Shown here one piece after another: positions 29,629 to 37,587 of a DNA stretch of 45,440 bases. Under the pieces are notes generated by a model. That model had not been told where the DNA came from and did no database searches. It was given only the letters and a program-made list of their open reading frames with translations. The stretch is from FCB group bacterium (GTDB lineage Bacteria; Fidelibacterota; Marinisomatia; Marinisomatales; JAADGP01), in the NCBI GenBank assembly GCA_013152315.1, contig JAADGP010000064.1, positions 1 to 45,440 on the forward strand, written 5' to 3'. Both the position numbers and the translations under genes were made by a program. Every line of letters begins with the position of its first letter. The stretch's first letter is position 1.

Positions 29629-30066
29629 TTACATCCCCGTGCTGCCAAAACCTCCCGCTCCACGGGTAGTCTCCGACAATTCATCAACAAATTCCACCGT
29701 AATGGGAGAACCGTCCATGGCAACCAATTGAAACAAGCGTTGTCCCGGTTCCACAGTGTAGGGTTCATCCTTAATATTATCAACGGCCGCGATGATTTCA
29801 CCCCGGTAACCACCGTCGATCAAACCGATGGAATTTGAGAGGCGCAACGGAGTTTTGGCAATACTCGACCGCGGCATCAGGAGGTACGGTTTGCCTTCAG
29901 TATTTTCACATGCGATTTGCAAATGAATATAAGCCGTATCACCGGGATCAATAGTTTGTTCGTGAACAATAAACAAATCGAGACCGGCATCCCCGGCATG
30001 ATAATGGGAATGGTTTTGGTAAAGATGTTTCACTTCCAAATTGAGCGGTTTTACCAACAATTTCAT
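29629..30066 (-). CDS. dut: Deoxyuridine 5'-triphosphate nucleotidohydrolase (dUTPase)
   Basis: A 145-residue trimeric dUTPase that hydrolyses dUTP to dUMP, keeping uracil out of DNA. All five motifs are visible: AGLDLFI (I), MPRSSIAKTPLRLSN (II), GLIDGGYRGEIIAAVDN (III), GQRLFQLV (IV) and TRGAGGFGSTGM (V). Its length is normal. It lies three bases downstream of the DUF423 gene and 86 bases upstream of the CIRCE region. It pairs functionally with the family-4 uracil glycosylase earlier in the window. Confidence 0.97.
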   Translation of the reverse strand: MKLLVKPLNLEVKHLYQNHSHYHAGDAGLDLFIVHEQTIDPGDTAYIHLQIACENTEGKPYLLMPRSSIAKTPLRLSNSIGLIDGGYRGEIIAAVDNIKDEPYTVEPGQRLFQLVAMDGSPITVEFVDELSETTRGAGGFGSTGM

Positions 30067-30069
30067 CGT

Positions 30070-30438
30070 TTAATTTGCCTTCCAGATTTTCAATCCCAAG
30101 AGTAACCAACCTAAAATAAATGCCACTCCGCCAAAGGGAGTGATGATCCCCACCCAGGTTTGACCGGAAATACTCATCCAGTATAAACTTCCGGAGAATA
30201 AAACAATTCCACTAACAAACAGCCAGGCCGGTACGTAAAGGACATCAGCGTTGAAATGGAAACCCAATATGCCAACAATTATCAAACCCAAAGCATGAAA
30301 GAAGTGATATTTCACCGCCGTTTCAAACGTCATTAACAAATCAGGAGACAAACGGCTTTTCAACCCGTGCGCCCCGAACGCGCCTAACCCCACCGCCAGG
30401 CCGGCCAAAACAACGCCCGTAACAATCCAAATTTTCAC
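30070..30438 (-). CDS. DUF423 family membrane protein (YgdD-like)
   Basis: A 122-residue protein with about four hydrophobic segments. It opens MKIWIVTGVVLAGLAVGLGA and carries FGAHGLKSRLSPDLLMTFET with the conserved FGAHGL start of DUF423. KYHFFHALGLIIVGILGF and GIITPFGGVAFILGWLLLGL follow. The function of this inner-membrane family is not known. Translation starts with GTG at 30438, overlapping the mscS stop (GTGA). Confidence 0.9.
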   Translation of the reverse strand: MKIWIVTGVVLAGLAVGLGAFGAHGLKSRLSPDLLMTFETAVKYHFFHALGLIIVGILGFHFNADVLYVPAWLFVSGIVLFSGSLYWMSISGQTWVGIITPFGGVAFILGWLLLGLKIWKAN

Positions 30439-31478
30439 TGAATCGTGTTTTTATGAATTAAAGTTCGAATGGGGAACGGGATTTCAATTCCCTCTTCTTC
30501 ATACCGCTTATGCAAACGGGTGATAAACTCATGAATGATGGGGTGTTGATCCCCGTACCGCTTGGCCCTGAAATAAACTTTCAGATTAATGCTCGACGGC
30601 CCGAATTCGAAGAATCGAACCGGAGGATCGAAGTCCGGATCTCCGCCTTCCACATCCTTCATAACGCCGCGCGCCACTTCGGAGGTAACCCGCTGCACGT
30701 GATCCAGGTCGCTATCGTAGGCAACACCTACGGTCACGCGCACCGAAAAGGACGAATCCTTCGCATCATAATTCTTAACAATCGCCGACGATAAACGTGA
30801 ATTCGGAATCGAAATGACATTATTTGTCCGCTCCAACAGGGAAGTGTTGCGCCAGGTAATATTGGTAACATAACCCCGTTCCCCGGAATCCAGTTCCACG
30901 AAATCTCCGGGTTTTACCTTTTGACTTAATAAAATTTGCAACCCGCTGAAAAAATCCGAGAGCGTATCTTTCAAAGCCAGCGAAACAGCCAAACCACCAA
31001 CCCCCAAAGCGGTTAATACCGGCGTTACCGTAATATTGATCGTGTCCAGAACAATCAAAATACCGATCACAATCACCACAATCCGCACCAGGTTGGTAAA
31101 AATCGTGGTCGAAGGAAAACCGCGATCCTGGCTTTCGGACCACAGTTTCAATAATCCTACTAAAACATTGCTGATGACCATGGTTACGGATAAAACCAGG
31201 ATAATTAAAGCCAGCTTGCTGATGTATTCACTATAAGGAGAGGCTATTTTCATACCGCCGCTTGCCAGGTAAAACGACAACAGGAAAAACCAAAGCATGA
31301 TCTGCGGTTCAATGGCTTTATAAATAACATCATCATACCGCCAGGAGGTTTTACTGACGATTTTCGTTATTCTGAGGTTGACAAATCGTTTAAACAGCCA
31401 ACCTGCCAACAAACCAATTATCAAGGTGATAACCGGTGGTCCCCACGATTTCAATATCTCTATAATTTGCTTGTCCAT
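30435..31478 (-). CDS. Small-conductance mechanosensitive ion channel MscS family
   Basis: About 347 residues from the ATG at 31478. A TTG at 31487 would add three residues. The N-terminal part has several membrane helices. The pore helix and MscS beta domain are clear: LTALGVGGLAVSLALKDTLS, DFFSGLQILLSQKVKPGDFV, then SGERGYVTNITWRNTSLLER and the ISIPNSRLSSAIVKNYD segment. It opens under membrane tension to release osmolytes. It is first in the mscS-DUF423-dut cluster. The upstream region is a divergent intergenic stretch shared with rnf. Confidence 0.93.
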   Translation of the reverse strand: MDKQIIEILKSWGPPVITLIIGLLAGWLFKRFVNLRITKIVSKTSWRYDDVIYKAIEPQIMLWFFLLSFYLASGGMKIASPYSEYISKLALIILVLSVTMVISNVLVGLLKLWSESQDRGFPSTTIFTNLVRIVVIVIGILIVLDTINITVTPVLTALGVGGLAVSLALKDTLSDFFSGLQILLSQKVKPGDFVELDSGERGYVTNITWRNTSLLERTNNVISIPNSRLSSAIVKNYDAKDSSFSVRVTVGVAYDSDLDHVQRVTSEVARGVMKDVEGGDPDFDPPVRFFEFGPSSINLKVYFRAKRYGDQHPIIHEFITRLHKRYEEEGIEIPFPIRTLIHKNTIQ

Positions 31479-31487
31479 GAAGGGCAA

Positions 31488-31857
31488 AAATTACACTTAT
31501 TTTACAAAATTGGTACCATTCTATTTGGTCGGATATGATTCCAACCTATTTGTGTAAATGGCTGGGAAGGCGTGAAACGTGATGTGTGTCGTAGCGTAGC
31601 GGAGTGGAGTTGCTACCACGACGCACAGTGAATGTCAGGGATACGTGATGTTTTGTTAATACGGGAATATGTGCGTCCCGTGAGCCGCTTACGACATGCC
31701 CGAACAATTCGTTTAAACCAGACAATATTATCTGATTTTTATTTAACAATTTATTCAGGACACAGTAAATTTCGCCGTGGATTCAGGAAGATGATTTCCG
31801 AATAGAAGACCAACGAATCAGCAGGTAACTTCAGCAGACGAACACAAGGGCCACTCC
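31488..31857. other. Intergenic region between mscS and rnfC, holding a dispersed repeat
   Basis: This 370-base region separates the divergent mscS and rnf transcripts. A repeat-like segment lies at about 31571-31640. It contains CGTGAAACGTGATG and a GTCGTAGC...GCTACCACGAC inverted pair. The AT-rich part at 31715-31770 may hold the rnf promoter, but no convincing boxes were found. A 67-codon minus-strand frame here is not a credible gene. Confidence 0.55.
31571..31655. repeat. Dispersed intergenic repeat, copy 1
   Basis: Begins CGTGAAACGTGATG and continues into GTCGTAGCGTAGCGG and a complementary GCTACCACGACGCAC, with a further ACGTGATG near 31643. The first 14 bases occur in reverse complement at 40149-40162, and GCGTAGCG also recurs there. 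It therefore belongs to the same family as the 40058-40162 repeat. Confidence 0.55.
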
Positions 31858-33189
31858 GTGAGACTATCCACCTTCAAAAAAGGCGTCCATCCGGGTAATT
31901 ATAAACATTTCACTTCCCTGAAGGTTATCGAGAAGCTACCTCTTCCAAATGATGTATTCATCCCTCTCCAGCAGCATATAGGAGCTCCCAACACCGCCCT
32001 GGTCAAAAAGGGCGATCAGGTCAGGACCGGCCAGATAATCGGTTCCACTTCCGCCCGTGTTTCCAGTCCGGTCCACGCTACCATTACGGGAATCGTAAAG
32101 GATGTGGCTCCGTTCCGGCACCCTATCGGCGGCAAGGCGCAGATGATTCACATCCGCCGCACCGGTGACGAGGATGAATGGGACCTGCTGCCGGCTTTTA
32201 CGGACTGGCAAGCGCGAAGCGCGGAAGAACTGAACCTGCGGATTCACGAAGCCGGTATTGTCGGCCTGGGCGGGGCGGCGTTTCCCACGCATGTCAAATT
32301 GGCGCCGCCAAAAGATAAACCCATCGACAGCTTTATCCTGAACGGCTGCGAATGCGAACCCTACCTGACGGCGGACCACCGGGCCATGGTGGAAATGACC
32401 GATAAGGTTCTCACCGGAATGTCAATTATTATGAAGATTCTCGGCGTGCAGCAGGGTTACATCGGTATCGAAAACAACAAACTGGACGCCATTGATGTCA
32501 TGCGCGATGCCATTCGCCGGGCCGGATTGGATTTTATCGTTGTTCCGTTGCAGACAAAATATCCCCAGGGCGCGGAAAAGATGTTGATCCAGGCCATATT
32601 GCGGCGGCAGGTGCCGGTGGGAGGTCTGCCCATGGATGTGGGCACGGTGGTGAACAATATCGGTACCGCCATCGCCGTGGCGGAGGCGGTGACGGAGGGG
32701 AAACCCCTTGTTCAACGTATTGTGACCGTAACCGGCGATGGGATCAGGGAACCCCGGAATGTGTTGGCGCGGATCGGTACACCGTTTAAACAGGCGCTCG
32801 AATATTGCGGGGGAACGAACGCCGACACGGCACAGGTATTCATGGGCGGCCCCATGATGGGCATTGCCCAGTTTGATCTGAACGTACCGATAATAAAAGC
32901 CACCAGCGGTATTATCTGCACAAAACAGGCTATACGAAATACTGTACAATCGGGGCCCTGTATTCGCTGCGGATCGTGTGTCAGGGTCTGCCCGATGTTT
33001 CTGCTTCCAACCCGGTTGACCCGTCTGTCCGAAAAGGGGTATTGGGACGATGCGGAAAAATCAGGTATTCTGAACTGTGTCGAGTGCGGCTCCTGCGCTT
33101 TTATTTGTCCGTCACACATTCCCCTCGTTCAATGGATTCGCGTAGGCAAGCTACGAGTGAATGAAAGGAAGCGAAAAAAAGCTGCCTGA
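31858..33189 (+). CDS. rnfC: Rnf complex subunit RnfC
   Basis: A 443-residue peripheral subunit thought to accept electrons from or pass them to NAD(H). It starts at GTG with STFKKGVHPGNYKHFTSLKV. The N-terminal and FMN/NADH-binding domain contains GLGGAAFPTHVKLAPPKDKP and SFILNGCECEPYLTADHRAM. Two 4Fe-4S motifs are at the C-terminal end: GPCIRCGSCVRVCPMFLLP and NCVECGSCAFICPSHIPL. It is the first gene of the rnfCDGEAB operon. The next gene's start overlaps the last codons. Confidence 0.97.
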   Translation: MRLSTFKKGVHPGNYKHFTSLKVIEKLPLPNDVFIPLQQHIGAPNTALVKKGDQVRTGQIIGSTSARVSSPVHATITGIVKDVAPFRHPIGGKAQMIHIRRTGDEDEWDLLPAFTDWQARSAEELNLRIHEAGIVGLGGAAFPTHVKLAPPKDKPIDSFILNGCECEPYLTADHRAMVEMTDKVLTGMSIIMKILGVQQGYIGIENNKLDAIDVMRDAIRRAGLDFIVVPLQTKYPQGAEKMLIQAILRRQVPVGGLPMDVGTVVNNIGTAIAVAEAVTEGKPLVQRIVTVTGDGIREPRNVLARIGTPFKQALEYCGGTNADTAQVFMGGPMMGIAQFDLNVPIIKATSGIICTKQAIRNTVQSGPCIRCGSCVRVCPMFLLPTRLTRLSEKGYWDDAEKSGILNCVECGSCAFICPSHIPLVQWIRVGKLRVNERKRKKAA

Positions 33190-34252
33190 AACCATGGATA
33201 ATCAGCACAAGCCACAAACACCACCTGGACCGGGACGGAGCACACCGGTTAAAAAAGAAAAACCGAAAAAGGATCCGCGCAAAAAATTGTTCCGCCCGGA
33301 GCGGATGCTGATATTGGCATCCAGTCCGCATCTGGGGACCACCGACAGCGTTCCCAAAATCATGTGGACGGTTATAGCGGCTCTGGCGCCGACGGTGGTA
33401 ATGGCCGTTTATTATTTCGGTTGGCCGGCACTGCGAACGATCCTGGCCTGTGTTGCGGCCGCGGTGGTTACGGAATTGATTATGAATTATGTCAAAAGGG
33501 AGCGTTTGACCGTGGTGGACGGCAGTGCGGTTATAACGGGGTTGTTGCTGGCATTAACGTTGCCTCCTTCCCTGTCGCTCGACAGGAGTATCCTGGGAAG
33601 CATCTTTGCCATCGCCATCGGCAAACAAATATTCGGCGGATTGGGATACAATATATTTAACCCGGCCCTGTTGGGTCGCGCTTTTTTGCAGGCCAGCTTC
33701 CCGGTAGCCATGACAACCTGGACAAACCCCAACACCGCCCGCTTTGCCAATATCGACGCGCTCTCCACCGCCACTCCCCTGGGAGCCTTCAAATTCGAAA
33801 AGATCACCACCGATTATACCAGCCTGTTCTTCGGCAACAGCGGCGGCAGTTTGGGAGAAACTTCCGCCCTGGTGATCCTGGCGGGGGGTATATTTCTTTT
33901 GCTTAAAAAATATGCCGACTGGCGCATCCCGGCCAGTTTTCTGGGGACCGTATTCATCGTGGGAGGCATTTTCTGGCTGATTAATCCGTCCCAATATCCG
34001 GACCCGGTATTCCATCTTCTTTCGGGAGGCCTTATGTTGGGGGCGTTTTTCATGGCCACCGATATGGTCACCTCGCCCATTACCTCCGCCGGATGCTGGA
34101 TTTTCGGCAGCGGCGCAGGGATATTGTTGGTATTGATCCGCTTATTCGGAGGACTGCCGGAAGGAGTCATGTATTCCATTTTGTTAATGAACGCGGTGAC
34201 GCCTTTGATCAATCGTTACACGCGGCCACGTGTTTTCGGAGAACTGACATGA
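33161..34252 (+). CDS. rnfD: Rnf complex subunit RnfD
   Basis: A 363-residue inner-membrane subunit with about nine helices. The N-terminal 45 residues are Pro/Lys-rich and not typical. The ATG at 33161 overlaps rnfC by 29 bases, and a second ATG at 33194 would avoid the overlap. The motif DALSTATPLGA places a likely covalent FMN on Thr about 205. Helix signatures LGYNIFNPALLGRAFLQASF and FFMATDMVTSPITSAG match RnfD/NqrB. The stop codon overlaps the rnfG start (ATGA). Confidence 0.95.
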   Translation: MKGSEKKLPETMDNQHKPQTPPGPGRSTPVKKEKPKKDPRKKLFRPERMLILASSPHLGTTDSVPKIMWTVIAALAPTVVMAVYYFGWPALRTILACVAAAVVTELIMNYVKRERLTVVDGSAVITGLLLALTLPPSLSLDRSILGSIFAIAIGKQIFGGLGYNIFNPALLGRAFLQASFPVAMTTWTNPNTARFANIDALSTATPLGAFKFEKITTDYTSLFFGNSGGSLGETSALVILAGGIFLLLKKYADWRIPASFLGTVFIVGGIFWLINPSQYPDPVFHLLSGGLMLGAFFMATDMVTSPITSAGCWIFGSGAGILLVLIRLFGGLPEGVMYSILLMNAVTPLINRYTRPRVFGELT

Positions 34253-34860
34253 ATACGTCCGTCAGGATGATCATTGTACTAACGGTTATTGCCGTTCTAG
34301 CAGGTGGAATTCTGTCGACCTGGGACGGAATTACTCGACCGAAGATCGCGCAACACCGGCTGGAAGAATTAAAAGCCGCCATTGCCGAAGTCCTGCCGGC
34401 ATACGACTATTACGATCAGGTTGAGGCCGGGGAAACGACATTCTACATCGGTCGCCGGAACAACGTGGAGGCGCCGGTGGGGATTGCTTTTAAAGCCGAG
34501 GGGAGCGGTTTCCAGGGTAAAATAACAATGATGGTCGGCCTTAAACCCGATTTTGAAACGTTGACCGGGATCAAGGTCCTGGAACAAATTGAGACGCCCG
34601 GACTGGGGAATAAAATCTCCGTCGATCCATCCAATAAGGAAAATCCTTACTGGTTCGCGGAGCAGTTCCGGGGCGTACAGACCGCACCGGAGATCACGGT
34701 GGTAAAAAACCGTAAGCCCACAAAAAACACTGAAATTGAGGCCATTTCCGGGGCCACAATTTCATCCCGGGCGGTGGTACGTATCCTGAATGAAACAATC
34801 CGAAAGGCGAAACAGCTTTATCTTATCAATCGCAACCGGGACGGGAATCGTAATGGCTAA
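34249..34860 (+). CDS. rnfG: Rnf complex subunit RnfG (FMN-binding)
   Basis: About 203 residues. The ATG at 34249 overlaps the rnfD stop; earlier in-frame codons lie inside rnfD and add residues unlike the family. One N-terminal membrane helix (MIIVLTVIAVLAGGILSTW) anchors a periplasmic domain. The C-terminal SGAT motif (EAISGATISSRAVVRI) carries the threonine, about 170, expected to bind FMN by a phosphoester bond. ETPGLGNKISVDP is also typical. It overlaps rnfE by 8 bases. Confidence 0.96.
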   Translation: MNTSVRMIIVLTVIAVLAGGILSTWDGITRPKIAQHRLEELKAAIAEVLPAYDYYDQVEAGETTFYIGRRNNVEAPVGIAFKAEGSGFQGKITMMVGLKPDFETLTGIKVLEQIETPGLGNKISVDPSNKENPYWFAEQFRGVQTAPEITVVKNRKPTKNTEIEAISGATISSRAVVRILNETIRKAKQLYLINRNRDGNRNG

Positions 34861-35467
34861 GAAAAATGTTTCCCTGAGCGCTGAGTTTCTTAAGGGTATC
34901 TGGAATGAAAACCCCATTCTCAGGTCATTACTGGGATTATGCCCCACCCTGGCTGTAACAAACTCCGCCATAAACGGGTTGGCCATGGGACTGGCAACCA
35001 TATTTGTATTGGTCAGTTCCAGTATTTTAATCTCCCTGTTCAGAAAACGAATTCCTCACCAGGTACGGATTGCCAGTTACGTTGTTGTAATCGCTACTTT
35101 TGTAACCCTGGCCGACCGTTACATGGCCGCCTATTATCCCGTCATCAGCAAAGCCCTGGGACCCTATGTCCCGTTGATTGTGGTAAACTGTATTATCCTG
35201 GGACGACAGGAAGCATTTTCTTCCAAGAATGGCGTCGGCCGCTCGATTCTGGATGCTCTGGGTATGGGTACCGGTTTTATCATGGTCCTGTTGGTACTGG
35301 GAAGTGTACGTGAAATCCTGGGCTCGGCTTCCCTGTTCAACTTCACGATCTTAGGCGATTGGTTCCATCCCTGGATGATCATGATCCTGCCGCCGGGCGC
35401 GTTTCTGACCCTGGGATTGTTAATCGGCCTGGCAAACTGGTACAACGAAAAGCGGGGTATCGTATGA
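34853..35467 (+). CDS. rnfE: Rnf complex subunit RnfE
   Basis: About 204 residues from the ATG at 34853. Six membrane helices are likely. Landmarks are EFLKGIWNENPILRSLLGLC and PTLAVTNSAINGLAMGLATI. Later come SKALGPYVPLIVVNCIILGR and GTGFIMVLLVLGSVREILGS. These match RnfE/NqrD, which pairs with RnfA to shelter a 2Fe-2S or Fe centre at the membrane. A start 21 codons upstream lies inside rnfG and is rejected. The stop overlaps the rnfA start (ATGA). Confidence 0.96.
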   Translation: MAKKNVSLSAEFLKGIWNENPILRSLLGLCPTLAVTNSAINGLAMGLATIFVLVSSSILISLFRKRIPHQVRIASYVVVIATFVTLADRYMAAYYPVISKALGPYVPLIVVNCIILGRQEAFSSKNGVGRSILDALGMGTGFIMVLLVLGSVREILGSASLFNFTILGDWFHPWMIMILPPGAFLTLGLLIGLANWYNEKRGIV

Positions 35468-36042
35468 AATTAATGCTCCTGTTTCTCTCGGCGGCTATCG
35501 TCAACAATTTCGTATTATCATACTTTTTGGGGATATGCCCTTTCGTCGGCGTCTCAAAACGAGTTTCCTCGGCGCTGAGCATGGGTCTTGCCGTAACTTT
35601 TGTCATGACCATTTCCGCCACGGTAACGTGGCTGATTTACAATTTGATCCTGGTACCGTACAACGTGGAAATTCTGGAATACGTGGCTTTCATTCTGGTT
35701 ATCGCTTCGTTGGTCCAGTTGGTGGAAATGTTTATTCGTAAAGTCAGTAAACCGTTATACGACACCATGGGAATTTATTTGCCGTTGATCACGACCAACT
35801 GCGCGATTCTGGGACTGGCCTTGTTCGCCGTCCTGCGGGAATATTCTTTTATCGAAAGCCTGGTGTTCGGCATCGGCGCCGGTGTGGGATTCACGCTGGC
35901 ACTGGTGATCATGGCCGGGATTCGGGAGGAACTGGAACTGTCCCCGGTTCCGAAACATTTCCAGGGCGCCGGGATCACCATGATCGTGGCCGGAAGCCTG
36001 GCGCTGGCTTTCATGGGTTTTGCCGGATTGATTGCAAATTGA
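35464..36042 (+). CDS. rnfA: Rnf complex subunit RnfA
   Basis: About 192 residues from the ATG at 35464, which overlaps the rnfE stop. The start MKLMLLFLSAAIVNNFVLSY and the next segment FLGICPFVGVSKRVSSALSM are diagnostic of RnfA/NqrE. ITTNCAILGLALFAVLREYS and VMAGIREELELSPVPKHFQG follow. Six membrane helices are expected. The cysteines in ICPF and TNCAI match those proposed to coordinate iron with RnfE. Earlier in-frame starts fall inside rnfE. Confidence 0.97.
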   Translation: MKLMLLFLSAAIVNNFVLSYFLGICPFVGVSKRVSSALSMGLAVTFVMTISATVTWLIYNLILVPYNVEILEYVAFILVIASLVQLVEMFIRKVSKPLYDTMGIYLPLITTNCAILGLALFAVLREYSFIESLVFGIGAGVGFTLALVIMAGIREELELSPVPKHFQGAGITMIVAGSLALAFMGFAGLIAN

Positions 36043-36066
36043 ACGCACTAAAAATATGAGCACAAA

Positions 36067-36903
36067 GTGGATATTAATGCTTTAATTGTTTCCATGGTCA
36101 GCATGGGCGGGATGGGGTTCCTGTTCTCCCTCGGTTTGTCCCTTGCCGGAAAAAAATTGCAGGTGGAAGAAGATCCCCGCGTCGCGCTGATCCGGGAGGA
36201 ATTGCCGGGCGCCAATTGCGGCGGTTGCGGCTATCCCGGTTGCGGCAATTTCGCGGAAAACCTGACGCTTGGGAAAAGTGAGATCAGCGGTTGTCCGGTC
36301 TGCAACCAGGAAGCAGCGGACGCAATAGCCGCCATCCTGGGAGTAGAGGTAGAAAGCAGGGAACGACAGGTTGCCCGGGTTATGTGTCAGGGCGGGCTTG
36401 ACGAGACGGCCAAAAAAGGGACCTATGCGGGAATCCAAAGCTGTATTGCCGCCACGCTGGTTCACGGTGGGGATAAGCTGTGTGATTACGGCTGTATCGG
36501 TTTCGGTGACTGCGTGCAGGCCTGCACCTTCGATGCCATGTATATGAGCGCCAATGGATTGCCGGTAGTGTTGGAAGATCGGTGTACCGGGTGCGGTAAT
36601 TGCGCGAGTGCCTGTCCCCGGGGCATAATGGAATTGCATCCCGTGAGCCATACATTGTTCGTATTATGTAAGAATGAGGATGGTCCCAAGGAAGCCCGCC
36701 AGACTTGTTTAAAAGCCTGTATCGGGTGCGGAATCTGTGTACGGGCGGTAAACGAAGGTGAAATGATTATGGAAAACAACCTGGCCAAAATCAATTATGA
36801 TGTTTACGGTCATCAGACCGTCCTGCCCACTGATAAATGTTCCACAAACTGCCTGGTTGTAGTGCCTGCAGCGGAGCAATCTTCCGAAAAAATAGCCGCC
36901 TGA
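36067..36903 (+). CDS. rnfB: Rnf complex subunit RnfB (multi-Fe-S ferredoxin-like)
   Basis: A 278-residue subunit that receives electrons from ferredoxin. A GTG start at 36067 gives the membrane helix ALIVSMVSMGGMGFLFSLGL. The Fis/Fe-S domain has NCGGCGYPGCGNFAENL. The ferredoxin domain contains CIGFGDCVQACTFDAM and CTGCGNCASACPRGIMEL, and a further partial cluster motif TCLKACIGCGICVRA. The order and spacing are those of the long RnfB. It follows rnfA after 24 bases and is followed 6 bases later by the RseC-like gene. Confidence 0.96.
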   Translation: MDINALIVSMVSMGGMGFLFSLGLSLAGKKLQVEEDPRVALIREELPGANCGGCGYPGCGNFAENLTLGKSEISGCPVCNQEAADAIAAILGVEVESRERQVARVMCQGGLDETAKKGTYAGIQSCIAATLVHGGDKLCDYGCIGFGDCVQACTFDAMYMSANGLPVVLEDRCTGCGNCASACPRGIMELHPVSHTLFVLCKNEDGPKEARQTCLKACIGCGICVRAVNEGEMIMENNLAKINYDVYGHQTVLPTDKCSTNCLVVVPAAEQSSEKIAA

Positions 36904-36909
36904 TGGCCG

Positions 36910-37347
36910 ATGAACGCCTCCGGCATTGATCAGGGCGTTGTTACCAAGGTGGAAGGGCACCTGGCCTACGTGGAACTCGAATCAGGGGATGCCTGCGAAT
37001 CCTGTGGCGCTCGAAATTTGTGTGTCCCTTTAAGCGGCGGTACCCGTTCGATTGTGGCCGCCAATCCGGAAAACGCCCGCGTGGGCGATCGGGTAACCGT
37101 TGAAGAACAAGGCCAACCGGTTTTAACCCTGTCAGCTTTGCAATACGGACTGCCCCTGCTGGGCTTCTTTATCGGAATATTGTTTGTGTACGGAGGCCTT
37201 ATTCGGATCCCGTTTCTAGCACCGGAATTGGGCATGTTTCTGTCCGGTTTGATTGGTCTGGGCGGGGGCGGCGTACTGGCCTGGTGGGGAATAAAACGAT
37301 TATCCCGTCGACCGGGACGGTTTTTTACGGTGCGGTTGCTGCGTTGA
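36910..37347 (+). CDS. RseC/SoxR-reducing system family protein
   Basis: A 145-residue protein with the opening QGVVTKVEGHLAYVELE and the Cys pattern DACESCGARNLCVPL, which resembles the RseC/MucC Cys motif. Two membrane helices follow, QYGLPLLGFFIGILFVYGG and MFLSGLIGLGGGGVLAWW. RseC family members are encoded with rnf genes in several bacteria and are implicated in SoxR reduction or Rnf assembly. It is the last gene of the operon, 6 bases after rnfB. The family match is good, but its exact role here is inference. Confidence 0.88.
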   Translation: MNASGIDQGVVTKVEGHLAYVELESGDACESCGARNLCVPLSGGTRSIVAANPENARVGDRVTVEEQGQPVLTLSALQYGLPLLGFFIGILFVYGGLIRIPFLAPELGMFLSGLIGLGGGGVLAWWGIKRLSRRPGRFFTVRLLR

Positions 37348-37423
37348 ATCGGAGGGAATTCCTACAACGTATATGATGTACCCCACTGCTGGCCGGTTAT
37401 CCATAGCACTCTGAACACTGATC

Positions 37424-37447
37424 CTGCAGGGTCTCCCGACCCTGCAG
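37424..37447. repeat. Perfect inverted repeat downstream of the rnf operon
   Basis: Ten-base arms CTGCAGGGTC and GACCCTGCAG enclose TCCC. Outer flanks ACACTG and CAGTGT can extend it with a 3-nt bulge. It lies 77 bases after the RseC-like stop. There is no T run after it on the plus strand, so it is not a standard rho-independent terminator. Confidence 0.65.
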
Positions 37448-37458
37448 TGTGGATAGAA

Positions 37459-37545
37459 ATCCCGAGCACATTCGGCGTGTTTTTGTGATATTTTCCACAT
37501 TATTCGTCCGAATAATGTGATTATCTCCACAAATTACGCCCCAAT
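37459..37545. repeat. Flanking direct repeat, copy R1 (87 nt), downstream of the ATPase gene
   Basis: About 89% identical by eye to the 38936-39022 copy, with the same length and orientation. It contains a perfect palindrome at 37496-37519 (CACATTATTCG, TC, CGAATAATGTG). It is built from three diverged units starting CACATTCGG (37467), CACATTATTCG (37496) and CACAAATTACG (37528). The third unit continues past the shared 87 bases to about 37558. Confidence 0.85.
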
Positions 37546-37587
37546 AATGAGATTTTAACCCAACTTCACTAAATGATTCAGACAGAT

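Noticed and set aside
31546-31749. 67-codon minus-strand frame upstream of rnfC
   Set aside because: It lies inside the dispersed repeat, has no ribosome site and no recognisable family.
37424-37447. Rho-independent terminator of the rnf operon
   Set aside because: The stem is strong but no T run follows on the plus strand.
37467-37558. CRISPR-like array
   Set aside because: The units abut each other with no spacers and are poorly conserved among themselves. No cas gene is present.
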